DNA of 13,168 bases from Betaproteobacteria bacterium (GTDB lineage: Bacteria; Pseudomonadota; Gammaproteobacteria; Burkholderiales; Methylophilaceae). Each line of letters opens with the position of its first letter. Within the stretch, counting starts at the first letter, position 1. The notes below the pieces were generated by a model. It was given only the letters and a program-made list of their open reading frames with translations. It had not been told where the DNA came from and did not search any database. Below, piece after piece: positions 1-7,611 of this stretch. The translations under genes and the position numbers were made by a program. The stretch spans positions 1 to 13,168 of the forward strand of contig RFPQ01000008.1 in assembly GCA_009926035.1 (NCBI GenBank). Reading direction: 5' to 3'.

Positions 1-1
1 A

Positions 2-1792
2 AATCAAATCTATCAAAAAATAGATCTTACATCTCAATTTCAACTTCAAACTACAAATTGGTTATCCTGGTGGTTTAAAGATGATCAATATTCAAAGCAA
101 AAATTAACTGCTGATCTTGAAACATTGAAATCGTTTTATATGAATCGCGGGCATCTAGAATTTAGTATTGATTCTACGCAAGTATCAATTACTCCAGACA
201 AAGAAGACGTATTCATTACGATCAATATCTCAGAAGGACCTAAATATAAAGTTTCCGACGTTAAGTTAGCGGGCGACTTACTTCAAGTCCCTGAAAATGA
301 ATTACAGAAGCTCATTAAGATTAAAAAAGATGATATTTTTAATCGTGAAAAAATCTCAGAATCAACTAAAGCCATGAATAATCGTTTGGGAAATGATGGT
401 TTTGCTTTTTCTAATGTAAATGCTATTCCTGATGTAAATAAAGATAATCACACTGCAGCATTTACTTTCTTTGTTGATCCTGGGCGTAAGGTTTACGTTA
501 GAAGAATAGATATTGAAGGAAATACGAGAACACGTGACGAAGTTATTCGTCGTGAATTTAGACAAGTTGAGTCAGGTTGGTATGCGGCAGATAAAATTGA
601 GCGCTCTAAGGAACGCCTCAAAAGAACTCAATTTTTTAGCGATACTAATATTGAAACTCCAGCTGTGCCTGGCACAACTGATCAAGTCGATCTTAAGGTC
701 AAAGTTACCGAAAGGAATACTGGTAGCATAATGTTTGGTGCTGGCCTTAGCAGCCAAGAAGGGGTTATAGGAAGCTTTAATGTCACTCAAGCTAATTTTC
801 TAGGCACAGGTGATAGAGTTTCGGCTCAAATTAATACGGGGCGAATTAATCGAACCTATGCTTTAAGTATGACCCAACCATTTTTTACTCCTGAAGGAGT
901 TGCTTTAAGTTATGACTTATATCGCCGTGATGTAAATGCGTCAAAGGTAACTTTTGCAACATACGACACATCATCAATAGGTGCAGGATTTAGATTCAGC
1001 GTGCCCTTTACTGAAAAAAATGCTTTTTCTTATGGTTTGACTTATGACAATACTGAAGTTGATAATCTCACTAGAGATCTATCGCCAATAAGATATATTA
1101 ATTACTGTAATTCAGTGAAGGGTAGTTCGAATGCAACCGGTTGCTCTATGAATTCATTAATTGCCTCAGTTGGTTGGACAGAGGATAGTCGTGATGATAT
1201 TTTATTCCCTAAAAAAGGTGGTTTAAGAAGAGTAAATGCCGAAGTCTCAACCCCAGGACTAGACATACAAATGTATAAAGTAACTCTCCAAGAGAGCATA
1301 TATAAAGACATCACAAACGATCTTACTCTTATGGTTAATGGTCAAGCAGGATATGCAAATAGTTATGGTGGAAAAGAATTCCCTTTCTTTAAAAACTTTT
1401 ATGTAGGTGGGGTAAATTCAGTCCGGGGCTATCGACTATCATCTATTGGACCTGTCTGTCTTGCGGGCGACACAACCTGCGGTACGACTACTCAAACAAG
1501 AAATATGTTCTTAGGGGGTACAAAACAATTGGTAGGTAATTTAGAATTATTTATGCCAGTTCCATTTTTGAAAAATAATAATCAATTTCGCTTGAGTGCT
1601 TTCATCGATGCTGGTAATGTATACGAGGAATCTGAATCCATCAAGTTATCCTCATTGCGATATTCTGCGGGTCTTGGCGTAATGTGGATTTCGCCTTTTG
1701 GCCCCTTAAAGGTAGTAGTGGCACAACCATTTAATGAAAAACCTACAGATAGAACAGAGGTTTTTCAATTCCAAATGGGCCAACAGTTTTAA
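2..1792 (+). CDS. bamA: BamA, outer membrane protein assembly factor (5' truncated)
   Basis: Central subunit of the BAM complex, which folds and inserts beta-barrel proteins into the outer membrane. The frame is open from base 2, so the gene runs in from upstream. The 596 visible residues begin inside POTRA3 (WLSWWFKDD, then KQKLTADLETLKSFYMNRG, as in E. coli BamA), continue through POTRA4 and POTRA5, and end with the whole 16-strand barrel. About 190 N-terminal residues, including the signal peptide and POTRA1-2, are missing. The TTG at 125 is internal and is not the start. The conserved loop-6 VRGYR motif is at 1421-1435, followed by a CLAGDTTC cysteine pair matching the loop-6 disulfide of E. 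coli BamA. The protein ends FQFQMGQQF with the C-terminal Phe expected of an outer-membrane barrel. A second cysteine pair lies in another loop (1106-1144). It heads the ompH-lpx operon, as in many proteobacteria. Confidence 0.96.
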   Translation, partial: NQIYQKIDLTSQFQLQTTNWLSWWFKDDQYSKQKLTADLETLKSFYMNRGHLEFSIDSTQVSITPDKEDVFITINISEGPKYKVSDVKLAGDLLQVPENELQKLIKIKKDDIFNREKISESTKAMNNRLGNDGFAFSNVNAIPDVNKDNHTAAFTFFVDPGRKVYVRRIDIEGNTRTRDEVIRREFRQVESGWYAADKIERSKERLKRTQFFSDTNIETPAVPGTTDQVDLKVKVTERNTGSIMFGAGLSSQEGVIGSFNVTQANFLGTGDRVSAQINTGRINRTYALSMTQPFFTPEGVALSYDLYRRDVNASKVTFATYDTSSIGAGFRFSVPFTEKNAFSYGLTYDNTEVDNLTRDLSPIRYINYCNSVKGSSNATGCSMNSLIASVGWTEDSRDDILFPKKGGLRRVNAEVSTPGLDIQMYKVTLQESIYKDITNDLTLMVNGQAGYANSYGGKEFPFFKNFYVGGVNSVRGYRLSSIGPVCLAGDTTCGTTTQTRNMFLGGTKQLVGNLELFMPVPFLKNNNQFRLSAFIDAGNVYEESESIKLSSLRYSAGLGVMWISPFGPLKVVVAQPFNEKPTDRTEVFQFQMGQQF

Positions 1793-1813
1793 ATTGATTA
1801 ATTTTAAATTTTT

Positions 1814-1818
1814 AGGAG
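1814..1818 (+). promoter_or_regulatory. Ribosome binding site of ompH
   Basis: AGGAG lies 7 nt upstream of the TTG at 1826. It fixes this non-ATG codon as the ompH start, which is also the only start that keeps the full signal peptide. Confidence 0.75.
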
Positions 1819-1825
1819 TTGCGAA

Positions 1826-2332
1826 TTGAAATATAAGTACTTTCTTAAGGCTCTAGTCTTATCATCTATCCTTTTTACAAGCTCTGTAGTTTTTGCTGAA
1901 CTTAAAATAGGCTTTGTTCAAGTAGATAAAATTCTTCAAGAGGCGCCTCAAACTATTGAAAGTAATAAAAAATTAGAAAAAGAATTTAGTTCGCGCACTG
2001 ATAAATTAAAATCGGATGTAAAATCTTTGAAAGACAGAGAAGCCACTTTTGCTAAAGATGCTTTAACAATGAAAGATTCTGAACGAGATTCCAAAGAAAA
2101 ATCACTCTCTCAACTTCGTGTAGAAGTTCAACGTAAGGAACGCGAACTAAGAGAAGATATTAATATTAGAAGAAATGAAGAGCTTGGTGGTCTTCAAGAA
2201 CAGATTAATAAGGCTGTGACATCAGTTGCAAAAGCAGAAGGTTACGATCTTGTTTTATACAATGGCGTTGCTTATGCGAGTGAAAAAATAGATATCACGG
2301 ACAAAATTTTAAAATCATTAGGTAAAAAATAG
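1826..2332 (+). CDS. ompH: OmpH/Skp family periplasmic chaperone
   Basis: Periplasmic holdase that carries unfolded outer-membrane proteins from the Sec translocon to the BAM complex. The 168 residues are close to the 161 of E. coli Skp. Residues 1-24 form a signal peptide (MKYKYFLK basic end, hydrophobic core, cleavage after VFA at Ala24). The mature protein opens with LKIGFVQVDKILQEAP, the OmpH-family beta strand and oligomerisation region. A charged Lys/Glu/Arg-rich stretch at about 45-125 would form the coiled-coil tentacles, and the C-terminal part (YDLVLYNGVAYAS) closes the body domain. The start is TTG with AGGAG 7 nt upstream. It sits 33 nt after bamA, the usual position, consistent with shared duty in outer-membrane protein assembly. 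Confidence 0.93.
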   Translation: MKYKYFLKALVLSSILFTSSVVFAELKIGFVQVDKILQEAPQTIESNKKLEKEFSSRTDKLKSDVKSLKDREATFAKDALTMKDSERDSKEKSLSQLRVEVQRKERELREDINIRRNEELGGLQEQINKAVTSVAKAEGYDLVLYNGVAYASEKIDITDKILKSLGKK

Positions 2333-2344
2333 TTTTTGGCCTAA
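2318..2344 (+). other. Weak hairpin across the ompH stop codon
   Basis: TTAGG (2318-2322) can pair with CCTAA (2340-2344), and the A run at 2324-2328 with the T run at 2333-2337, leaving a small internal bulge. A T-rich stretch follows. It could slightly attenuate or process the transcript before lpxD. It is short, imperfect and partly coding, so chance is quite possible. Confidence 0.2.
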
Positions 2345-2353
2345 TTTGTTTCT

Positions 2354-3331
2354 ATGGGCCAAACAATCACATCTGGTGATCTAGTAAAAAAATTAGGTGG
2401 CGAGTTAATAGGCGATCCAAATATCCTTATTAACTCTGTTGCCTCTCTAGAATCTTCTAATCAAAATTCAATTTCCTTTTTTAATAACCCTAAATACTTA
2501 GATTTATTAAAAATTACAAAAGCGGCTATTGTAATCACTAATGCCGAAAGTCTTGCTTTTCGAAAAGGTTCGGCGATAGTTTCAAATAATCCATATTTAT
2601 ACTTTGCGAAAGTATCTAGGCTCTTAAATCCCAGCAAAGTACCAAAAAAGGAGATTAGTAAGTCTGCAATGATTCATCCTACTTGCAAATTAGGTCAAAA
2701 TATTTTTATTGGCCCAAATGTTGTTATCGAAGAAAATGTTTCTATTGCTGATGGTGTTACAGTCCATGCAGGAGTAATAATTGAAAGTGATAATATTATT
2801 GGCGATAATTCAACTATTCATCCAAACGTTGTAATAAAGACAAATACAATCATTGGCAGAAATTGTACGATTTACGCAGGTTCTGTAATAGGCTCAGATG
2901 GTTTTGGCTATGCAAAAGACAATGATAAATGGTTTGCTATTCCCCAAATAGGAAAAGTTATTGTAGGTGATAACGTTGATATTGGCGCAAATTCAACCAT
3001 AGATCGCGGTACGTTAGATGATACTATTATCTCAAGTGGCGTTAAAATTGATAATTTAGTGCAGATTGGACACAACTGCGTTATTGGTGAAAATACCATT
3101 ATTGCAGGATGTGTAGGTATTGCAGGTAGTGCTAAAATTGGAAAAAATTGTGCTATCGGAGGAGCTGCAATGATCTTAGGACACTTATCAATTGCGGATA
3201 ATGTCATTATTTCTCCTGGCTCGATGATTACAAGATCAATAAAAAATTCTGGTACCTACACTGCGCTTATGCCTTTTCAGGATCACGCAGCATGGCTTAA
3301 AACTGCAGCAAAAATTAAAAGACTAAAATAA
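2354..3331 (+). CDS. lpxD: LpxD, UDP-3-O-(3-hydroxyacyl)glucosamine N-acyltransferase
   Basis: Third step of lipid A synthesis: transfers a 3-hydroxyacyl chain from ACP to the 2-amino group of UDP-3-O-acylglucosamine, in the cytoplasm as a trimer. Length is 325 residues, against 341 in E. coli. Residues 1-100 are the uridine-binding domain (SFFNNPKY). From about 105 there is a long left-handed beta helix of hexapeptide repeats ([17 protein letters not shown] and similar). GSDGFGYA is at 180-187, and the catalytic His is His240 in QIGHN, matching His239 of E. coli. Met291 aligns with E. coli Met290, a residue implicated in acyl-chain selection; E. coli Met292 is Thr here. The C-terminal helix is shorter than in E. 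coli. The ATG at 2354 has no clear Shine-Dalgarno and lies 21 nt after ompH, suggesting coupled translation. Confidence 0.95.
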   Translation: MGQTITSGDLVKKLGGELIGDPNILINSVASLESSNQNSISFFNNPKYLDLLKITKAAIVITNAESLAFRKGSAIVSNNPYLYFAKVSRLLNPSKVPKKEISKSAMIHPTCKLGQNIFIGPNVVIEENVSIADGVTVHAGVIIESDNIIGDNSTIHPNVVIKTNTIIGRNCTIYAGSVIGSDGFGYAKDNDKWFAIPQIGKVIVGDNVDIGANSTIDRGTLDDTIISSGVKIDNLVQIGHNCVIGENTIIAGCVGIAGSAKIGKNCAIGGAAMILGHLSIADNVIISPGSMITRSIKNSGTYTALMPFQDHAAWLKTAAKIKRLK

Positions 3332-3332
3332 T

Positions 3333-3336
3333 AGGA
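3333..3336 (+). promoter_or_regulatory. Ribosome binding site deciding the fabZ start
   Basis: AGGA abuts the ATG at 3337 with no spacing but lies 9 nt before the in-frame ATG at 3346, so the second ATG is the better start. Confidence 0.5.
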
Positions 3337-3345
3337 ATGGCAAAG

Positions 3346-3807
3346 ATGGCTGAAAATACTGCAATGGATATACATGAAATTTTAAATCACTTACCCCATA
3401 GATATCCTTTTGTACTTATTGATAGAGTGACATCAATGGAGCTTGGGAAGGAAATTTTTGCTATCAAGAATGTTTCAATTAATGAGCCTTTTTTCCCAGG
3501 ACATTTTCCTTATTACCCTGTAATGCCAGGTGTTTTAATTGTAGAGGCAATGGCCCAGGCTGCAGCTATTTTATCTTTTAAAACAATGAACACAAAACCA
3601 TCAGATGATTCAGTTTATTATTTTGCTGGAATAGATAATGCACGTTTTAAAAAACCAGTTTCCCCGGGTGATCAACTTGTTATTCATGTAAAAATTGATC
3701 GCGTCCTAAAAGGTATATGGAAGTATATAGGAGTTGCTAAAGTTAATGATGAAGTTGTTGCTGAAGCAAGTATGATGTGTATTTTAAAGCCTATAGAAAA
3801 AAAATAA
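3346..3807 (+). CDS. fabZ: FabZ, 3-hydroxyacyl-ACP dehydratase
   Basis: Dehydrates (3R)-hydroxyacyl-ACP to trans-2-enoyl-ACP in type II fatty-acid synthesis. It competes with LpxA and LpxD for the same hydroxyacyl-ACP, which fits its place between their genes. The hot-dog fold is recognisable from [13 protein letters not shown], the catalytic His in FPGHFP and the catalytic Glu in VEAMAQ. These are 14 residues apart, as in characterised FabZ (His53 and Glu67 counting from 3346). Length is 153 residues from this start. Three in-frame ATGs are possible: 3337 (156 aa, no room for its ribosome site), 3346 (chosen, AGGA 9 nt upstream) and 3364 (gives the common MDIHEIL terminus). The gene follows lpxD by 14 nt. 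Confidence 0.94.
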   Translation: MAENTAMDIHEILNHLPHRYPFVLIDRVTSMELGKEIFAIKNVSINEPFFPGHFPYYPVMPGVLIVEAMAQAAAILSFKTMNTKPSDDSVYYFAGIDNARFKKPVSPGDQLVIHVKIDRVLKGIWKYIGVAKVNDEVVAEASMMCILKPIEKK

Positions 3808-3830
3808 ATTCATAAAATTGTAATACTATT

Positions 3831-4601
3831 TTGATTCATCCTACCGCAATTGTTAGTACCAAAGCTAATTTAGATTCCAGCGTTAATGTTGGTCCTTATT
3901 CTATTATTGATGCAGATGTAAACATTGGAGCTGGATCGGTTATTGGTAATCATGTGACAATTACTGGAAATACTACAATTGGTAAAAATAATCATATATA
4001 CCACTACAGCTCAATTGGTGAGACGCCTCAAGATAAAAAATATAATCAAGAAAAAACATTTTTAGAAATTGGTGACAACAATACAATTAGAGAGTTCTGC
4101 ACTTTTAATCGCGGCACCGCTCAAGATCAAAGCTTAACAAAGATAGGTAATGATAATTGGATTATGGCATATGTCCATATAGCTCATGATTGTGAAATTA
4201 AAAATCACACCATACTTGCAAATAACACATCTCTTGCGGGCCATGTATCAATCGATGACTATGCAATATTGGGTGGCTTCACTCTTGTTCATCAATTCTG
4301 CAAAATTGGTAGCCATATTATTACAGCGGTCAATACGGTTGTTTTTAAAGATATACCGCCTTATGTTATAGCCGTAGGTTATGATGCAAAACCAAACGGT
4401 ATTAATGCTGAAGGTTTGAAAAGAAGGGGGTTTGATTCAAAGGTCGTAGCTAAAATTAAAGAAGCTTATAAGATTTTATATAGACAAGGCTATTCCTTAA
4501 GTGAAGCAGAGGAAAAAATAAAATTGTTAAGTAAGGATACTGAGGAGCTAAATCTTTATATAGATTTTATTGCGAAATCTACCCGCGGTCTTATTCGTTA
4601 A
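3831..4601 (+). CDS. lpxA: LpxA, UDP-N-acetylglucosamine O-acyltransferase
   Basis: First step of lipid A synthesis: moves a (3R)-hydroxyacyl chain from ACP to the 3-OH of UDP-GlcNAc, as a cytoplasmic trimer. Length is 256 residues, against 262 in E. coli. Hexapeptide-repeat beta helix covers about 1-185, then a helical C-terminal domain ending STRGLIR exactly as in E. coli. The catalytic His is His119 in HIAHDC (E. coli His125); His116, His138 and His154 match E. coli His122, His144 and His160. The ruler position that is Gly173 in E. coli is Val167 here, which should shorten the accepted acyl chain. The start is TTG at 3831: an in-frame stop lies 18 nt upstream and no ATG or GTG falls between. 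There is no Shine-Dalgarno; the gene is 23 nt after fabZ. Confidence 0.95.
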   Translation: MIHPTAIVSTKANLDSSVNVGPYSIIDADVNIGAGSVIGNHVTITGNTTIGKNNHIYHYSSIGETPQDKKYNQEKTFLEIGDNNTIREFCTFNRGTAQDQSLTKIGNDNWIMAYVHIAHDCEIKNHTILANNTSLAGHVSIDDYAILGGFTLVHQFCKIGSHIITAVNTVVFKDIPPYVIAVGYDAKPNGINAEGLKRRGFDSKVVAKIKEAYKILYRQGYSLSEAEEKIKLLSKDTEELNLYIDFIAKSTRGLIR

Positions 4602-4603
4602 AT

Positions 4604-5740
4604 ATGAAAACGATTGCAATAGTTGCCGGTGAATCTTCCGGAGACTTGCTAGGAAGTCACTTAATCAAAGCATTGAGGTTAAATCGCACTGACCTTAAAT
4701 TTATTGGCGTAGCAGGGCCTAAAATGATGAAAGAAGGTACTGCTTCTTATTTCCCAATGGAAGAACTTTCTGTGAGAGGTTATTTTGAAGCCCTTAGAAA
4801 ATTATTTCATCTTATAAAGTTAAGAAAGAATCTTCTAAAAAAAATTCTAGATGCAAAGCCTGATTTATTCATAGGTATTGATGCGCCCGATTTTAATTTC
4901 TGGATTGAAAGACAGTTAAAGAAAAAAGGTATTCCTGTTATCCATTATGTCAGTCCTTCAATCTGGGCATGGAGGAGAAGTAGACTTAAAAAAATTAAAA
5001 AATCTATAGACCATATGCTAACTATATTTCCTTTTGAAAAAAATATTTATTCAAAAGCAAATATTCAAGCAACTTTCGTAGGTCACCCGCTTGCCGAGAT
5101 GATTCCCCTTCATCCCAACAAAAAGAAGGCTCAAGATAAACTTAAAATTATTAAAGCCTCCAGAGTTATTGCACTCTTGCCAGGAAGCAGGCAGGGAGAA
5201 GTGAAATGGCACGCTCAACTTCTTATTGATTCAGCTATTGAGATATCAAAAAGAATTCGTGATGTTAAATTTTTAGTGCCATTACCAACACGAGAAACAT
5301 ACGAAATTTTCTCAAAAACCTTATTTAAAAATACTCAGGCGGAGTTAGATATCCAGCTTCTTATTGGTCATGCATCAATCGCAATTAATGCAGCTGATGC
5401 AGTTATTGTGGCATCAGGCACAGCAACGCTTGAAACAGCCCTTTACAAAAAACCTATGATAGTTATTTATAAAATGTCAACGATTAGTTGGCAAATTCTT
5501 AAACGTATGCGATACCTTCCATACGTAAGTATTCCAAATATTCTTCTCAATAAATTTCTTGTGCCAGAACTTTTGCAAAACGACGCTACACCTGAGAATA
5601 TTACTGCTAAAACCATTGAGATTTTAAAAGATTCATCTTACAGAAAACATTTATTAGTTCAATTTACAAAAATACATTTTCAGCTAAAACAAAATACATC
5701 TGATCGCTTAAATAAAGTTATTTTGAAATTTATAAAATAG
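4604..5740 (+). CDS. lpxB: LpxB, lipid A disaccharide synthase
   Basis: Membrane-associated glycosyltransferase (GT19) that joins UDP-2,3-diacylglucosamine and lipid X into the tetraacyl disaccharide 1-phosphate. Length is 378 residues, against 382 in E. coli. Visible family motifs are GESSGDLLG at 9-17, GIDAPDFN, HYVSPSIWAWR, the LPGSRQGEV loop and VASGTATLE followed by KKPMIVIYK, which belong to the nucleotide-sugar half. Basic stretches such as KLRKNLLKK and RRSRLKKIKK suit attachment to the inner leaflet. The ATG comes 2 nt after the lpxA stop with no Shine-Dalgarno of its own, so translation is probably coupled. Confidence 0.95.
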   Translation: MKTIAIVAGESSGDLLGSHLIKALRLNRTDLKFIGVAGPKMMKEGTASYFPMEELSVRGYFEALRKLFHLIKLRKNLLKKILDAKPDLFIGIDAPDFNFWIERQLKKKGIPVIHYVSPSIWAWRRSRLKKIKKSIDHMLTIFPFEKNIYSKANIQATFVGHPLAEMIPLHPNKKKAQDKLKIIKASRVIALLPGSRQGEVKWHAQLLIDSAIEISKRIRDVKFLVPLPTRETYEIFSKTLFKNTQAELDIQLLIGHASIAINAADAVIVASGTATLETALYKKPMIVIYKMSTISWQILKRMRYLPYVSIPNILLNKFLVPELLQNDATPENITAKTIEILKDSSYRKHLLVQFTKIHFQLKQNTSDRLNKVILKFIK

Positions 5741-6316
5741 ATGTTTGAGGGCTTAATTTGTGGGGTTGATGAAGCTGGTAGAGGTCCTTTAGCGGGTCCA
5801 GTTTATGCTGCAGCAGTTATATTAGGGCGAGAGTTTAATACAGAAGGCTTGCGTGATTCTAAAAAAATTTCTGAGTCTAAAAGATATATTCTGGCAGAAA
5901 AGATAAAACAAAATTCATTGGCATGGTCTATTGGTATATGTACCGCAGGTGAGATAGATGAATTAAATATTCACCAAGCAACCCTTTTAGCTATGCAAAG
6001 AGCCATTAAAGGATTAAGTGGATATCCTTCAATAAAAATTATGGTAGATGGATTATTCTGTCCTCAAGTAGACTTCTCTTGTGAGGCTATTGTCAAGGGT
6101 GACGATAAAATTGCTGAAATTTCTGCAGCTTCAATTATTGCAAAAACTGAACGCGACTTAAAAATGATTGAAATTGACAAAGCTTACCCAGCTTACCAAT
6201 TTAGAAAACATAAGGGTTATCCAACTAAATTTCATATAGAAATGATTAAAAGCCAGGGGCTTTGCGAGTATCACCGAAGGAGTTTCTCGCCTATAAAAGA
6301 AATGTTAGCTTTGTAA
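5741..6316 (+). CDS. rnhB: Ribonuclease HII
   Basis: Endonuclease that cuts RNA in RNA:DNA hybrids and starts removal of single ribonucleotides misincorporated in DNA. Length is 191 residues, against 198 in E. coli. The four metal-binding acidic residues are visible: Asp10 and Glu11 in GVDEAGRGPLAGP, Asp103 in MVDG and Asp121 in KGDDKIAEISAASIIAK. The last motif, with HKGYPTKFH near 157, is diagnostic of type II over type I enzymes. Its ATG directly follows the lpxB TAG with no gap. In E. coli rnhB is likewise the gene after lpxB, with dnaE next; here dnaE is absent and the following gene converges on it, overlapping its last 12 bp. Confidence 0.95.
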   Translation: MFEGLICGVDEAGRGPLAGPVYAAAVILGREFNTEGLRDSKKISESKRYILAEKIKQNSLAWSIGICTAGEIDELNIHQATLLAMQRAIKGLSGYPSIKIMVDGLFCPQVDFSCEAIVKGDDKIAEISAASIIAKTERDLKMIEIDKAYPAYQFRKHKGYPTKFHIEMIKSQGLCEYHRRSFSPIKEMLAL

Positions 6317-7024
6317 AAGAAATACACAGGGTTTATTTTTTAAATCTATTGCAATTTCTTTTTTCCAATCCGCGATGCTCTTTGTCAGAATGAATTCATT
6401 CTCAGATGTTATATCCAATCCAATACAAAGCTTAGTTTGTTTTTTAAGATTTTCTATTAGGGCATTAAAAATATGCTGATTCCTGTATGGAGTTTCAATA
6501 AAAATCTGAGTTTCATTATTTTTTTTAGATTCATTTTCAATAGAAATTATTTTTTTTATTCTTTCATTTTTATCAGAAGGTAAGTAACCATGAAACTTAA
6601 ATTGCTGACCATTTAGACCTGAGGCCATTAGGGCTAATAGTATTGATGTTGGACCGATAAGAGGTATGACTTTAATATTATTATCATGAGCTAATGCAAC
6701 CAATTTTGAACCAGGATCTGCAACAGCAGGGCAACCAGAGTCCGACAACAATCCAATATTGCGGCCTTTTAAAAGAGGAGCTAAAAAAATTTTAATTTCC
6801 TCTTGAGTCGTAAATTTATCAAGAACTTCAAAATGCAATTGATGAATAGGTTTATGAAGATTAAATGCGCCAAGATAAAATCGAGCTGTTTTTTCATTCT
6901 CAACCACAAAAAAATCTAATTGCTCAACTATCTTTTGATGTTTTTCTACAAGAACAGGTTCCTTAGAGTTTTGGTCGATTGGAACCGGTATAAGATATAA
7001 AAATCCTTTTTTGTTGTCTATCAT
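6305..7024 (-). CDS. RsmI-like SAM-dependent methyltransferase (tetrapyrrole methylase fold)
   Basis: Predicted methyltransferase of the superfamily that holds RsmI (2'-O-methylation of C1402 in 16S rRNA) and the precorrin methylases. Motifs: LIPVPI at 11-16 (VPTPIGN in RsmI), GLLSDSGCPAVADPG at 91-105 (SDAGTPLINDPG in RsmI), GPTSILLALMASGL at 124-137, FHGYLP at 144-149 and FIETPYR. It differs from RsmI in two ways: the AEDTR motif is replaced by VENEKTAR, and at 239 residues it stops where RsmI (286 aa in E. coli) continues into its C-terminal helical domain. This resembles a subfamily found beside maf in betaproteobacteria, and true rsmI is probably elsewhere. The substrate is not known to me. 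Its ATG overlaps the yceF stop (TAATG), implying coupled translation. Confidence 0.8.
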   Translation of the reverse strand: MIDNKKGFLYLIPVPIDQNSKEPVLVEKHQKIVEQLDFFVVENEKTARFYLGAFNLHKPIHQLHFEVLDKFTTQEEIKIFLAPLLKGRNIGLLSDSGCPAVADPGSKLVALAHDNNIKVIPLIGPTSILLALMASGLNGQQFKFHGYLPSDKNERIKKIISIENESKKNNETQIFIETPYRNQHIFNALIENLKKQTKLCIGLDITSENEFILTKSIADWKKEIAIDLKNKPCVFLLQS

Positions 7025-7599
7025 TAAAACAGAACACCTTCATTACGAAGCATATTAGATAATTTTATGAGAGGAAGCCCTACAAGTGCTGTTGGATCCT
7101 CACCTTTAATATATTCAAGAAGTGTTATACCAAGACCTTCAGATTTTATGCTTCCCACACAATTGTAAGCTTGTTCTTTTAGTAAATAAGATTCAATTAT
7201 TTCTCGATTTAATTCTTTGTACTTCACCTCGAAATCGATAACACATTCTTGAACTTGTTTTGTCTTTGTATTTAACAAACAAAGTGAGGTGTAGAAAGTT
7301 GCAATTTTCCCACCTAAAAACTGGAGTTGTTTTATAGCATTTTCATGCGTATTTGGTTTTTCAATAATTTGATTTTGACACTCAGCCGTTTGATCCGAGC
7401 CGATGATCAATGAATTTGGATAGTGGTTCGCAACCTTAAATACTTTTTCGCGTGCAAGCCTAAAAGAAATGTCTTTTGCTTTTTCATCCATGAGAGGTGT
7501 TTCATCAATATCAGGACTAAAGACATCGAATGGCAATTTAAATCGTGATAGTAATTCTCTTCTATAAGGCGAAGATGAAGCCAAAACAATCGTTAACAT
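7024..7599 (-). CDS. yceF: Maf/YceF nucleotide pyrophosphatase
   Basis: House-cleaning pyrophosphatase that hydrolyses non-canonical nucleotides. The closest E. coli match by eye is YceF, which acts on m7GTP, rather than YhdE (dTTP/UTP). The 191 residues carry LASSSPYRRELL at 7-17, DIDETP at 30-35, IIGSDQ at 65-70 with the candidate catalytic Asp69, GGKIATFYTSL, VGSIKSEGLGITL and DPTALVGLPLI. The last three closely follow YceF. It is the third gene of the - strand operon, 12 nt after pycB, and shares its stop with the next start (TAATG). In E. coli yceF lies divergently next to yceD; here two pyruvate carboxylase genes separate them. Confidence 0.92.
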   Translation of the reverse strand: MLTIVLASSSPYRRELLSRFKLPFDVFSPDIDETPLMDEKAKDISFRLAREKVFKVANHYPNSLIIGSDQTAECQNQIIEKPNTHENAIKQLQFLGGKIATFYTSLCLLNTKTKQVQECVIDFEVKYKELNREIIESYLLKEQAYNCVGSIKSEGLGITLLEYIKGEDPTALVGLPLIKLSNMLRNEGVLF

Positions 7600-7611
7600 G
7601 CATCGTTTTCT

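Noticed and set aside
125..127. TTG at 125 as the start of bamA
   Set aside because: The frame is open to base 2 and the residues before 125 align with BamA POTRA3, so the gene is cut by the window edge.
1793..1825. AT-rich partial palindrome between bamA and ompH as a terminator
   Set aside because: No G-C pairs and no stable stem; it is simple AT-rich spacer before the ompH ribosome site.
2908..3207. Open frame of about 100 codons on the - strand inside lpxD
   Set aside because: It is antisense to the hexapeptide repeats, whose biased codons keep the reverse frame open; its Pro/Ile-rich product resembles no family.
2650..3240. Repeated Ile/Val-Gly-Asn-like units in lpxD (and lpxA) as DNA repeats
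   Set aside because: They are hexapeptide protein repeats of the beta helix; the DNA copies are diverged and not tandem repeats as such.
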